Of a stretch of 64,000 nt of DNA, positions 54,880 to 63,664 are shown piece after piece. Source of the stretch: Bacillota bacterium (GTDB taxonomy: Bacteria; Bacillota; Clostridia; Lachnospirales; Lachnospiraceae); NCBI GenBank assembly GCA_023386315.1, contig JAEWJZ010000018.1, positions 124,001-188,000 of the forward strand, read 5' to 3'. The translations under genes and the position numbers were made by a program. Numbering within the stretch: position 1 is the first letter of the stretch; each line of letters starts with the position of its first letter. The notes under the pieces were generated by a model. That model saw only the letters and a list, made by a program, of their open reading frames with translations. It made no database searches and was not told the origin of the DNA.

Positions 54880-55012
54880 CCCTATTTTTGCCAAGGTCTC
54901 TATTTAGGATGTTTTACCCCACCTTTCTCAAACTAAAAGTCTAACCATCAAAATACAATTGCTCCAGAATGCATCTCCAATATGACATTAAAATTCTGCT
55001 TCTGATAACACA

Positions 55013-55828
55013 TTACAAATTCAACTCAATCCAATTTCTTACTTCTTCAAGATCCTTAATATCTTCGTTTATAAGCCTATTCGTATACTCAATTATTTTC
55101 TGCTTATTATTTTTCCACTCTTCGAGATTATTAACATTCTCAAAAATATATTTCCACGTGGGGATCTCAGACAGGCTCATTATTCTTTCAACATATAGAC
55201 ATTCTCCTAACCAGAAATTCTCTTGATAATTATAATATACATTATTATATATTTTCGGAACAAATTTAAAAATTACCACTTTATATCCATATAAAGTGTT
55301 TTGGTCGAAAAAGCAATTATACAAATTATCTAATTCCGTAAAATGAAGACCACAATACATATTACCATCATATGTAATTTTTCCCTCTTCATAATTAACC
55401 CAATTTGTATGAATGGAATATTTCTCATTATCCTTTTCATCATAAGTCAATTTAGCCATAATGCAATCTACTAATTGCTTCCCTAATACAGAATGATTTG
55501 CTGTATTGGTAATACGATTCTCCTCAATATCAAATCCCTGAATATTTTCTTTTTTAACTTTAAACAAATTCCCGCAAGTATCCTTGGCAATATAATACCC
55601 CTTATTTAATCCAACATATCCATAAATAGCTTGCCTCCATAATATATGACAATATTCAAAATAATCTACTGTATCCCTTGTTCTTTCTGGAATCAAATCA
55701 ACTTCTTTATCTCTATACAACCATCTAATTTCAAACTTGTATTTGGTATCTACTATATCTGTTGTTGGACAGCTATTTATATCTCTCACTTTTGTCTTTT
55801 TCCGAAATATTTTGTTTATTATATCCAT
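55013..55828 (-). CDS. hypothetical protein of the accessory island
   Basis: About 271 residues from the ATG at 55828 (AAGGAT about 10 bases upstream). Tyr-, Asn- and Lys-rich, soluble: KFEIRWLYRDKEVDLIP near the N-terminus, GNLFKVKKENIQGFDIEENR in the middle and a helical C-terminus (WKNNKQKIIEYTNRL). No family recognised. The base composition is more AT-rich than the metabolic genes to the left, as expected for acquired DNA. Confidence 0.6.
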   Translation of the reverse strand: MDIINKIFRKKTKVRDINSCPTTDIVDTKYKFEIRWLYRDKEVDLIPERTRDTVDYFEYCHILWRQAIYGYVGLNKGYYIAKDTCGNLFKVKKENIQGFDIEENRITNTANHSVLGKQLVDCIMAKLTYDEKDNEKYSIHTNWVNYEEGKITYDGNMYCGLHFTELDNLYNCFFDQNTLYGYKVVIFKFVPKIYNNVYYNYQENFWLGECLYVERIMSLSEIPTWKYIFENVNNLEEWKNNKQKIIEYTNRLINEDIKDLEEVRNWIELNL

Positions 55829-56142
55829 CAATCCAATTTATCCTTCACTTACTGTAATCAATACATTTCAAACCAAGATCTTTGAAAGTGTTTTAAAAAA
55901 AATCTACTATTCATTCTATCCCAAAACTCAAGATGAATCATCGATACTTATATTTTCATTTATTTCTATATTAACATTTATTCCAGATGATAAATAATCT
56001 CAACACAGATTTCACAGATTACTTCTCTTACCATTATATCGCTGGCTACTGTTTGTGATATTGTTTTTCACTCGCTTGTACTAAACTATTTCTGTCTTAT
56101 TATCTTTGCTCCTGATTTGAGACATCAATATTATTACTTGAA
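55829..56142. other. AT-rich intergenic stretch, nothing recognised
   Basis: Spacer between the hypothetical gene and the methyltransferase-nuclease gene. No ORF with a ribosome site, RNA or repeat seen. Confidence 0.5.
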
Positions 56143-57732
56143 TTATATTTTCTTTTTTAAAAAATTATCAATATCTTGTCCATCAAAAAAACGTACATCA
56201 TATTTTTCTCTATCTTTAGGGCTAAATTTTTCCTTTATTTTCTCTTTTGCATTTTTTGAATATTTTCCAGAACATATTATTAAAAATTGATTTATGTATA
56301 ATTGACCATTCTCATTAAGATCAGAAAACGGCATATTAAAAGCATCTGCAATTTGAGAAAATATTTTATCAACATCACTGTTAGCTGCTCCTGAAATATC
56401 TCCATATTTCACCTGCGCTGCTCCCAGTTTTATTTTTTCAAAATTATCTTTATATCGATAAGTTACATCTTTTCCATATTCTTCAATACCATGATTATAC
56501 CTGACATCCCAAAAACCTAATTTTCTTAATGCTGGTATAACTTTTTGCAAAGTAAATTCTCTTTCAGTATCAATTAATACTTCTTTAATTTTTATATTAA
56601 TTTCCTCATCTGTAGTTATAATTTCCTTTTTTTGAACAGATGATTCATCTTTTGTTTCTACTATCACACGATTTTCATCACATGCAATTATTTGTTGTTT
56701 TATATTCGTAAGGTTATCATCCTTACAGTTTACATTCAAATTACAGGATTGATTTTTCTGTATACCACAATCTAATGTTTTAAATATATTCTCAGCTATT
56801 CTTTTTACAACTTCAACAGAAGAACAATTCCCTGCATATTTATATAGTCTATAATCTTTATAATACTCTGAAATATTAATATCAAAAAATCCTTGCATAT
56901 GAAAGCATTCTTTTGGTGTTAACCTTCTAATTCCAAAATTATCTTTTAATATTGGAATATAATCTTTTCCAGCTATTGATGTTATTGCTGGACAGTACTC
57001 ATAATCTTTTATCAATATATTTCTAGAACTATATTGATTCTTCAAGGAGAGCTTTAATTTATAAATTTTCCCTTCTGTAACCTCTTTCTTTATTATTGAA
57101 TATAACTCAGAATTTTCATCATAGTAGTACTTGTTTTCTTTCTTTTGAGTTATATTTATAAGATCATTTATTTGTAATTTTAATGGAATCTTTTCGGGAA
57201 ATTCAAACATTTTATATTCTTCATCAACATTAAATCCTACAAGATACAATCGTTCTTTATTATGAGGTATATTCCCATATGTTAACGAATTAATAACTGC
57301 TGTCTTAATAAAATATCCCCGTTGCTCAAGTTCTTTCATTAATATTTTAAGTTCTTTACCTTGATTCATGGATATTAAACCTTTAACACTCTCTAATAAA
57401 AAAGCTCTTGGCTTTTTGATTTCTAATACTCTTATTATCTTATAAAACAAACTATTTTGTTTATCATAAAACTGATTATACCTTCCATGCACAGAAATAG
57501 ATTGATAAGGAAATCCAGCCACTAATATATCAAAATCTGGAATCTTTTCCACTTGAATATTTCTCATATCTTCTTCGACTAAGTAAACATCACTAAGATT
57601 CTCTTTGTATAAGCTACAGGCATATTTATCAATTTCATTTGCATAAACAATTTCTGCACCAACCTGTTGAAATGCCTTTGATAATCCTCCTACACCTGCA
57701 AATAAATCGATTATCGCATATTTATTATTCAA
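56143..57732 (-). CDS. C5-cytosine methyltransferase / Mrr-like nuclease fusion with altered catalytic motif
   Basis: About 529 residues starting at TTG (57732), 10 bases after GGAGGT. Residues 1-320 are a C5-MTase fold: motif I IDLFAGVGGLSKAF, motif IX/X LTPKECFHMQGF and YAGNCSSVEVV. The catalytic motif IV, normally PCQ, is GFPYQSIS: Tyr76, codon TAT at 57505-57507. Motif VI ENV is ESV, and motif VIII QNRER is HNKER. The C-terminal 130 residues form an Mrr-type PD-(D/E)xK nuclease (EEYGKDVTYRY, GAAQVKYG). Methylation activity is doubtful; target recognition plus cleavage, like a methyl- or site-dependent nuclease, is one reading, and decay of an R-M fusion is another. Confidence 0.8.
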   Translation of the reverse strand: MNNKYAIIDLFAGVGGLSKAFQQVGAEIVYANEIDKYACSLYKENLSDVYLVEEDMRNIQVEKIPDFDILVAGFPYQSISVHGRYNQFYDKQNSLFYKIIRVLEIKKPRAFLLESVKGLISMNQGKELKILMKELEQRGYFIKTAVINSLTYGNIPHNKERLYLVGFNVDEEYKMFEFPEKIPLKLQINDLINITQKKENKYYYDENSELYSIIKKEVTEGKIYKLKLSLKNQYSSRNILIKDYEYCPAITSIAGKDYIPILKDNFGIRRLTPKECFHMQGFFDINISEYYKDYRLYKYAGNCSSVEVVKRIAENIFKTLDCGIQKNQSCNLNVNCKDDNLTNIKQQIIACDENRVIVETKDESSVQKKEIITTDEEINIKIKEVLIDTEREFTLQKVIPALRKLGFWDVRYNHGIEEYGKDVTYRYKDNFEKIKLGAAQVKYGDISGAANSDVDKIFSQIADAFNMPFSDLNENGQLYINQFLIICSGKYSKNAKEKIKEKFSPKDREKYDVRFFDGQDIDNFLKKKI

Positions 57733-57870
57733 CCCAATCCCTACCTCCAAAAGTCATCATTTTTTCCGTATTTAGATAAAGTCATTTACCACATAATTCA
57801 TTTTACTATCTATTTATTACATTTTCAAACTAAATGTCGAACTTGTATAAAAATCTACAGTATTATAAAT

Positions 57871-57945
57871 TCAAATCAACACCACCAGATATAAACACAT
57901 TGCACTCTTTATTGCTAAGGGAAGTTTTTTACTACATGGCGTAAG
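57871..57945 (-). repeat. rlmD 3'-end-like scar, copy D (degenerate)
   Basis: A weaker copy (GGTGGTGTTGATTTGA on the minus strand) followed on the plus strand by TTTTTTACTACATGGCGTAA, the same flank seen at copies B and C. It lies between the methyltransferase-nuclease and the HEPN-like gene. Confidence 0.4.
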
Positions 57946-57978
57946 TATCTTGTTTCACTACTAAGTATTATCGTACTT

Positions 57979-59073
57979 CTATTGTTTTTGTATAGGGTCT
58001 AACCATAGCACATCAACCAGATTATCATGCTGATTAAAGTACTTTATGTTGATTCTGGAAACTTTTAGTAATATCCATGCTTTCTTAAATACTTCGCAAA
58101 AACAACTTTGCCTTAATTCAATGAATTCACCTGTTTTAAATCCATCATTTTGAAGATCTTGTAACGCTACTTCTAAAATATTTGTATTTTTTCTAATATT
58201 TTTTAATATAAACCCTTGGGCTACCAGTGACATTTTAATCTGATTAAAAATCATATTATCCCTGGATTCTACTTGTTTACCCTGTTCAGTAGAAAAGGCT
58301 CCAATATTGTCATAAACAAAAATACATCTTGCTATATTCAAGATATTACTGCTCCGGATTATCTTATATACATAGCTAAGGAATTCTTCAACCTCTAAGC
58401 TAAAAGAATTTCTAGTTTTTCCATAAGTACATATAACTTTTTCATTTTTTATCTTATACGAGTTATGATTTGCAATATTTCTCCAATCTGATAATTTCAT
58501 ATTGTTGGGTCCTGTTTGTAATATTTCTTCAAAACAATCATGTGTAAGTATATTATTTATAGCAACACCAAAATCTGTTTTGCATATTTTGTCATAATCA
58601 ATGCTTTGTCCATTTATTATACGTATAAGGGCATATAATTCGTGGATGATGCCTTTCACTGAAATCTCAAGAGAACTTCCGATATACTCAAAGTAGAACA
58701 TTACTTTTTCATAAATTTCTTCTGTTTCTGGTACTGTTCTTTGTCTGATACTCCACATCATGTTTTCTCTTTCAGCAAACTCTTGGTGACTCCCCACCAT
58801 TATACGAATTACTTCACCTGGACCATTACTGTAAGCTGATGCATAGCAATCAAGAATTTCCTTTAGTCCATTTGCAAAAACTGAATCTTCTGAATATTTT
58901 ATAATAAATTCATAAGCTGAAACCATACTACTATTAAATACATTTTTCTTTAATGTCTCTTTATTAACAAAATACGGTGAAAGCTTTGTAAAGATATCAT
59001 TTTCAATATCGTTTATGTTACGCCCATTAACTATTTCTTTATGTAGAATATTAATAATTTCATCTGCTGCCAT
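57979..59073 (-). CDS. HEPN-like (RX4H) protein of the defence island
   Basis: 364 residues, mostly helical and soluble. A single R-N-I-A-N-H (R198, H203) in LSDWRNIANHNSYKI matches the RX4-6H active-site motif of HEPN ribonucleases, with a preceding helix typical of that fold (IGSSLEISVKGIIHELYALI in residues 131-150). HEPN RNases are common abortive-infection effectors. GAGAGG precedes the ATG. A terminator separates it from the response regulator operon upstream, but it faces the same way. The assignment rests on the motif and context only. Confidence 0.6.
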   Translation of the reverse strand: MAADEIINILHKEIVNGRNINDIENDIFTKLSPYFVNKETLKKNVFNSSMVSAYEFIIKYSEDSVFANGLKEILDCYASAYSNGPGEVIRIMVGSHQEFAERENMMWSIRQRTVPETEEIYEKVMFYFEYIGSSLEISVKGIIHELYALIRIINGQSIDYDKICKTDFGVAINNILTHDCFEEILQTGPNNMKLSDWRNIANHNSYKIKNEKVICTYGKTRNSFSLEVEEFLSYVYKIIRSSNILNIARCIFVYDNIGAFSTEQGKQVESRDNMIFNQIKMSLVAQGFILKNIRKNTNILEVALQDLQNDGFKTGEFIELRQSCFCEVFKKAWILLKVSRINIKYFNQHDNLVDVLWLDPIQKQ

Positions 59074-59106
59074 AAAGCCTCTCTTTCTTCATAGCATAAC
59101 TAATGT

Positions 59107-59142
59107 TAAAAAGCCAATTGTTTTTACCAATTGACTTTTTAA
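59107..59142. terminator. terminator between the response regulator and HEPN-like genes
   Basis: AAAAAGTCAATTG pairs with CAATTGGCTTTTT (one mismatch) over a 7-base loop, ending in T on the minus strand. It closes the vsr-dcm-kinase-regulator operon. Confidence 0.75.
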
Positions 59143-59145
59143 TAA

Positions 59146-60225
59146 TTAAACGCTCATGCTTTCCAAATATTTCTGCAACACTTTTTCTGCTTCTTCATCA
59201 AATTCAAAATCAGGCTGTCCCTGGCGAGCATAATAGGCTGAAAACCTACTTAAAATGTCTTTAACAAAATAATCCTGTATATGTAATTCTGATTTTTCAA
59301 ACTCAGCATCAATTTCTTCTGGCGTAAAAGTATATACATTTCTAAAGTTAATATATCCGCCTACAAACAAATTATTTTCAGGAAGCCAATGATAATATTC
59401 TGTATGATTATTTTTAATTGCTTTTAAAAGTGCACTTTTTTGTTTGTCTCTTTTCACAGCTGATCCTATAGCATTTATATTTATTTTCGCCTGCTCCTCA
59501 ATCTCACAAACCATTACTCTATCTGTCTTTATTTTTCCATTATGAATTGCCAAATCACATGGAGGAGATAGTACTACATAAAAAAGGTTATCTATTTTAT
59601 TTCTGATTATAGAACCAGTTTGTATGCGTTCACTTATCGGCGGCTTAATATACATTTCTTGTGTTATATAAGCTGGTACTTCCAAATCAATTAATTCTTG
59701 AATATGAGAAATTGCATACCTTAATAATATTTTTTCTGTTTCATATCCTTTACTCTTAAGCTCTTCCCAAACACGAATCTGAGGATATAAGTTCTTCCAA
59801 AAAACTTTATTCATGGTCGATTCCAGAATCCCTTTCCCTCCCATAACATCAAACAATCCTGTTTTAAAAGAATTTATAAGTGATTTTAATATTTTTTCAT
59901 ATGTACTCTCACCCTTTTTATAAATTACAATAGGAGAGTTTGCATCTAGTATTGTATCTGGTGTACCTGTCATCACTGCCACAGGAATTCTGTACTCGTT
60001 TACAATTTTCCTTATAATATCATTACCACTATCTCCATTATTAAGTTTTATATCAATAATTGCCCCATTATAGTCATTCTTTAATTCCTGCAAGGCCTGA
60101 TTAAACTCTGAGGCTACCCCTAACTCAATGTTGATCTCTGGATTTTCCTCATTCATTCTATCTACTGTATCTTTACAGCTTTGAATATCAGTTTCTGCAT
60201 CCTCTATCAATAAAAATCTATACAT
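59146..60225 (-). CDS. response regulator with novel C-terminal domain, partner of the ATPase-kinase
   Basis: About 359 residues. Residues 1-115 are a receiver domain: acidic pair E8/D9, phospho-acceptor D58 in AIIDIKLNNGDSG, Thr in VAVMTGTPD, Lys in IVIYKKGES. The remaining 240 residues carry LFYVVLSPPCDLAIHNGK and a C-terminal segment I do not recognise; no helix-turn-helix is evident, so the output is probably enzymatic or protein-binding. The ATG at 60225 overlaps the kinase stop region (TGATAATG), so the two are coupled. It ends the operon vsr-dcm-kinase-regulator. Confidence 0.78.
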   Translation of the reverse strand: MYRFLLIEDAETDIQSCKDTVDRMNEENPEINIELGVASEFNQALQELKNDYNGAIIDIKLNNGDSGNDIIRKIVNEYRIPVAVMTGTPDTILDANSPIVIYKKGESTYEKILKSLINSFKTGLFDVMGGKGILESTMNKVFWKNLYPQIRVWEELKSKGYETEKILLRYAISHIQELIDLEVPAYITQEMYIKPPISERIQTGSIIRNKIDNLFYVVLSPPCDLAIHNGKIKTDRVMVCEIEEQAKININAIGSAVKRDKQKSALLKAIKNNHTEYYHWLPENNLFVGGYINFRNVYTFTPEEIDAEFEKSELHIQDYFVKDILSRFSAYYARQGQPDFEFDEEAEKVLQKYLESMSV

Positions 60226-60227
60226 TA

Positions 60228-62381
60228 TCAAATGCCTTTCTCTTTTGGACTTATTTTAAAATGTGCTCCTTTATCATTCTGCAATGCTATTAAGGTAAGA
60301 TTATTTCTTTGGGCCGCTTCACCTGCAATAGAAAGTCCCAATCCCGTTCCATTCAACTTAGTGGAAAATTCTGGTTCAAAAATCACTCCACTCTCTAGCA
60401 GTTCTGCATCAATCCCTGGTCCTGAATCCCAATAATCAATCTGCCAGTTTTCATCCTGTGTTGAAATATTGATATTAATCGACTTTTCAGGTGCATTTTT
60501 TTCTTCTATCCAATAAATACTATTATCTATCAAATTTGTAAATATTGTATAAAAATCCTGTTGCCATCCATCAAATTCCACTTTCTCATCACCTGTAATA
60601 TCAATTTTAATTCCACTATCGTATAGTTCGTTTTCAAAAACAGCTACTACACCGGAAATAATTTTTTCGAGAAAAAATCTTTTCTTTGTATCCCGCTTTT
60701 TAGCTGCCAACGGGTCAAGACGACCAAACAGATTGACAAAAATATCTGCATTCTCCTGAATACCTATGGCCAAATCTGAAATTTTGTCTGCTGTCTCTAT
60801 TTCTTGATTTTTATGAAACTTTCCTATTTGAAATTTCATATTTGGTATCTGATTTTTAAAATAGTTTAAAGGTCTCCGTCCTTCATGTAATATTATATTG
60901 ATTATTTTTCCTAATGTGGCCTGCCCCTGATATACAGCCACTGCCTGTCTAATTTCTTCAATTGCTTGATTTTTTTGTTTTTCTTCCTTTGATATTATAT
61001 CTTCAATTTCTAAAATAATAGCTTCTGAGAGGCCAGCTTTTTTTAAAGACAAAGATACCGATTTTTTCAATGGCTCATAGTCATATAACCCTTCAAGTTC
61101 ATTATCAATTTTCTTTCCCGGACCCGATAGTCCAATTTTTCTACGATATATAAAACGCCTTGCTTCAAGCTCTGCTATTATTTTACAGGTTATATTTTTA
61201 AGTTGTTCATAAGCTATATTATCTTTCAGACCATCACGAGCACTTTTTTCTTCAAGATTTGATATCTCTTCCGACTCAATATGTACATAGCCAACTACTT
61301 GATTACTTCCTATTTTCACCGATGGCTTCTGAACACGCTGCTCATTTAATTTAAGCCAGTCAAAATCAGCATCTCCCAGAGGTCTGATCCTGAATCCATT
61401 TCTATACACCCCTATGCCATTAACTTCATTTAGCAGTTGTCTGGCCTCTAATTTTGAAACATATTCTCCGGTAATTTCATCTTTCAAACCACGATTAATC
61501 AGTTGCTCAATTGCGTCTTTATCACGATCATACACTCTAATATCTATTACCAATTTTCCACACAAAGTAGGTCCATAATGGACATCAATTATGTCCGTTG
61601 ACACATTACGGATTTTATTATTGGAATAAGAAAATTGACCCTTCCCATTCGCATCCAACGTCCCCGATATTCGATAGTCATACAAATCCAAAATTGGATA
61701 TGGAGATATATCCTCTTTTACATCCTCTGTTTGCTCTGGATAAAAATCTTGGAATTGTAATAGTATTTTAAAAGAATCATCAAATATATTTTCTGCCTTA
61801 GGTGGAATAAGTTTTTTCAATTCAAATCTCAATTTCTTAAATTGATTTTCACTCCATTCAGCCAGATAATCGTGTGAACCTTGTACAGTTATTGTTGTAC
61901 CTGGTCTATCTTTTGTCATTTGACTCTCAACCAAAACAGAAACTTGGTCTAAATACTGTGACTTTGAGAACTGAGACCAATCTATATAGAGACTCGTTTT
62001 TTCACCATTAATATCTACCGTCTCCAATAACAAGTCATCTCCCAATATACTTGCAGCATAACGTCCTATTCCTTTTCTCCCCTGCATAATTCGTCCAGCT
62101 GGGCTCTTTCTATTACGTACTTTATAATCCGTTGATGGCACAAGCCATTTATTTATTACATCCTCTCTACTCATACCATGTCCATGATCAGATATTTTCA
62201 AAAACAGTTTATCTCTTTCCTGGTTACTACTGAATGTAATAATTACATCTTCCGAATCGGCATCGTATGCATTCTTTACTAACTCTACAAGTGCAGCAAA
62301 TTTATCCTGTATTAAGTCTTCTCCTATTGTTAGTAAATGACGACCAGCAGGTCTGATTTTATAATCTTCTATTTTATTCAC
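60228..62381 (-). CDS. MORC/Hsp90-type ATPase fused to a histidine kinase
   Basis: About 717 residues from GTG at 62381 (GGAGG 7 bases upstream; one-base overlap with the dcm stop). Residues 1-200 are a GHKL ATPase: N-box ELVKNAYDADS, G1 SDHGHGMS, G2 GRKGIGRYAAS. A middle region follows (250-420, VNGIGVYRNGFRIRPLG). The C-terminal 240 residues are a complete histidine kinase: H-box IILHEGRRPLN (His about 499), N-box TNLIDNSIYWIEE, G1 SGPGID, G2 GTGLGLSIAGEA. No membrane segment. Fusion of MutL/MORC-type ATPases to kinases next to restriction-modification genes has been noted in comparative genomics; its mechanism is unproven. Confidence 0.85.
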   Translation of the reverse strand: MNKIEDYKIRPAGRHLLTIGEDLIQDKFAALVELVKNAYDADSEDVIITFSSNQERDKLFLKISDHGHGMSREDVINKWLVPSTDYKVRNRKSPAGRIMQGRKGIGRYAASILGDDLLLETVDINGEKTSLYIDWSQFSKSQYLDQVSVLVESQMTKDRPGTTITVQGSHDYLAEWSENQFKKLRFELKKLIPPKAENIFDDSFKILLQFQDFYPEQTEDVKEDISPYPILDLYDYRISGTLDANGKGQFSYSNNKIRNVSTDIIDVHYGPTLCGKLVIDIRVYDRDKDAIEQLINRGLKDEITGEYVSKLEARQLLNEVNGIGVYRNGFRIRPLGDADFDWLKLNEQRVQKPSVKIGSNQVVGYVHIESEEISNLEEKSARDGLKDNIAYEQLKNITCKIIAELEARRFIYRRKIGLSGPGKKIDNELEGLYDYEPLKKSVSLSLKKAGLSEAIILEIEDIISKEEKQKNQAIEEIRQAVAVYQGQATLGKIINIILHEGRRPLNYFKNQIPNMKFQIGKFHKNQEIETADKISDLAIGIQENADIFVNLFGRLDPLAAKKRDTKKRFFLEKIISGVVAVFENELYDSGIKIDITGDEKVEFDGWQQDFYTIFTNLIDNSIYWIEEKNAPEKSININISTQDENWQIDYWDSGPGIDAELLESGVIFEPEFSTKLNGTGLGLSIAGEAAQRNNLTLIALQNDKGAHFKISPKEKGI

Positions 62382-63640
62382 TACCATACCTCCAATAAAG
62401 ACTTCGCAACCTTCTCAGCCAACAGCACCGGTACTGCATTTCCAATTTGCTTATATGCCGAAGTTCTTGATCCTTTACCAGACACAGACTCAAAATAAAA
62501 GTCATCTGGAAAAGTTTGCAGCCTGGCTAACTCTCTTGGTGTTAATGACCTGTTCTGTATGACATCCGGATGTATAAAATAATGGCCGTCTTTTGCAACA
62601 TGCGCAACTACAGTTTGGGAACATTCAACATCTGAAGCAACCACTTTAAATCTATCCAAGAAAGATTCCAGGTTCTTCTGAGTACGTAAATGTTCTGGTA
62701 AATCAATATAACTCAACCTTTTATGTTCTGCATTCCACAGTGTAACAGCAATTCTGTAAATTTCCTTATCCTGATCTGTATTAGGCCTTGCACAATGAAA
62801 AGTTACCATTTGACGATTTACTTGCTTAATACCCGATTTATACAGATATATTCTCTGATAATCTAATGTTTGCACCGGACGAATATTTCCTTCTCCTGCT
62901 TGTAAAACAGGCAAATCCTTAAAAATTTCTTCCACCAGATATCCTCGCTCTTCTTGGGGTATCTCCGGATAGAATTCTTGACTTTCGTTATATTTTCCAA
63001 TCAGAATAATTCGTTTTCGATTCTGTAACACGCCATAATCAGCAGCATTTAATTTCCTGTATTCTGTTTTGTATCCGCATTCCTTAAATAATTTTCTCAT
63101 TTTATCAAAATGCAATTGTTCATCTGTATCTTTTGCAGATAACAAACCTAATACATTTTCAAACACAAAGTATTTTGGTTTGTACCTTTTTAAAAATTCT
63201 CCATATAATTTATAGAGATAATTTCGTTCATCACCCAACATACCATTTTCATCCCGTGCCCTTCCGATTAAGGAATATGCCTGACATGGAGGACCTCCAA
63301 CAATTAAGTCAATTCTTTCTCCTTTAAGGTTCCCGTCTATCTTCTGAAATATTTCTTCTATATTCTCCCACGAAATTTCATAATTCAATACTGTATCCAA
63401 AACTTCAACTGGCACTTCTGAATAAAATTCTTCTCTTGTAATTTCACCATTCAGATAAGAATCATAAATTTGACCCTTTCCATTATTCTGAAGCCACCTA
63501 TATGCTAGTCTTGTTTTTAAAGTATAGCAAGCAGCCGTATCTATTTCAACGTGTGATACTGGTACAAATCCTGCTCTTGTAAACCCTTCAGACAATCCCC
63601 CTGCCCCCGCAAAGAGATCCAGGTATCTCAACTTCGCCAT
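62381..63640 (-). CDS. dcm: DNA (cytosine-5) methyltransferase
   Basis: 419 residues with all key motifs intact: I YLDLFAGAGGLSEGF, IV GGPPCQAYS (Cys119), VI VFENVLGLL, VIII LQNRKRIILIG, IX SLTPRELARLQTFP, X QIGNAVPVLLAEKVA. Target specificity cannot be read by eye. AGGAG lies 8 bases before the ATG. It is immediately downstream of the vsr-like gene and one base overlapped by the ATPase-kinase gene. It probably marks self DNA for the system. Confidence 0.92.
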   Translation of the reverse strand: MAKLRYLDLFAGAGGLSEGFTRAGFVPVSHVEIDTAACYTLKTRLAYRWLQNNGKGQIYDSYLNGEITREEFYSEVPVEVLDTVLNYEISWENIEEIFQKIDGNLKGERIDLIVGGPPCQAYSLIGRARDENGMLGDERNYLYKLYGEFLKRYKPKYFVFENVLGLLSAKDTDEQLHFDKMRKLFKECGYKTEYRKLNAADYGVLQNRKRIILIGKYNESQEFYPEIPQEERGYLVEEIFKDLPVLQAGEGNIRPVQTLDYQRIYLYKSGIKQVNRQMVTFHCARPNTDQDKEIYRIAVTLWNAEHKRLSYIDLPEHLRTQKNLESFLDRFKVVASDVECSQTVVAHVAKDGHYFIHPDVIQNRSLTPRELARLQTFPDDFYFESVSGKGSRTSAYKQIGNAVPVLLAEKVAKSLLEVW

Positions 63641-63664
63641 CTTACAACTCCTGTCAGCAAATAA

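Noticed and set aside
59146..62381. Detocs defensive two-component system
   Set aside because: Detocs kinases carry TPR-type sensor regions and a separate small receiver protein; here the kinase is fused to a MORC-type ATPase and linked to a C5-methyltransferase and Vsr.
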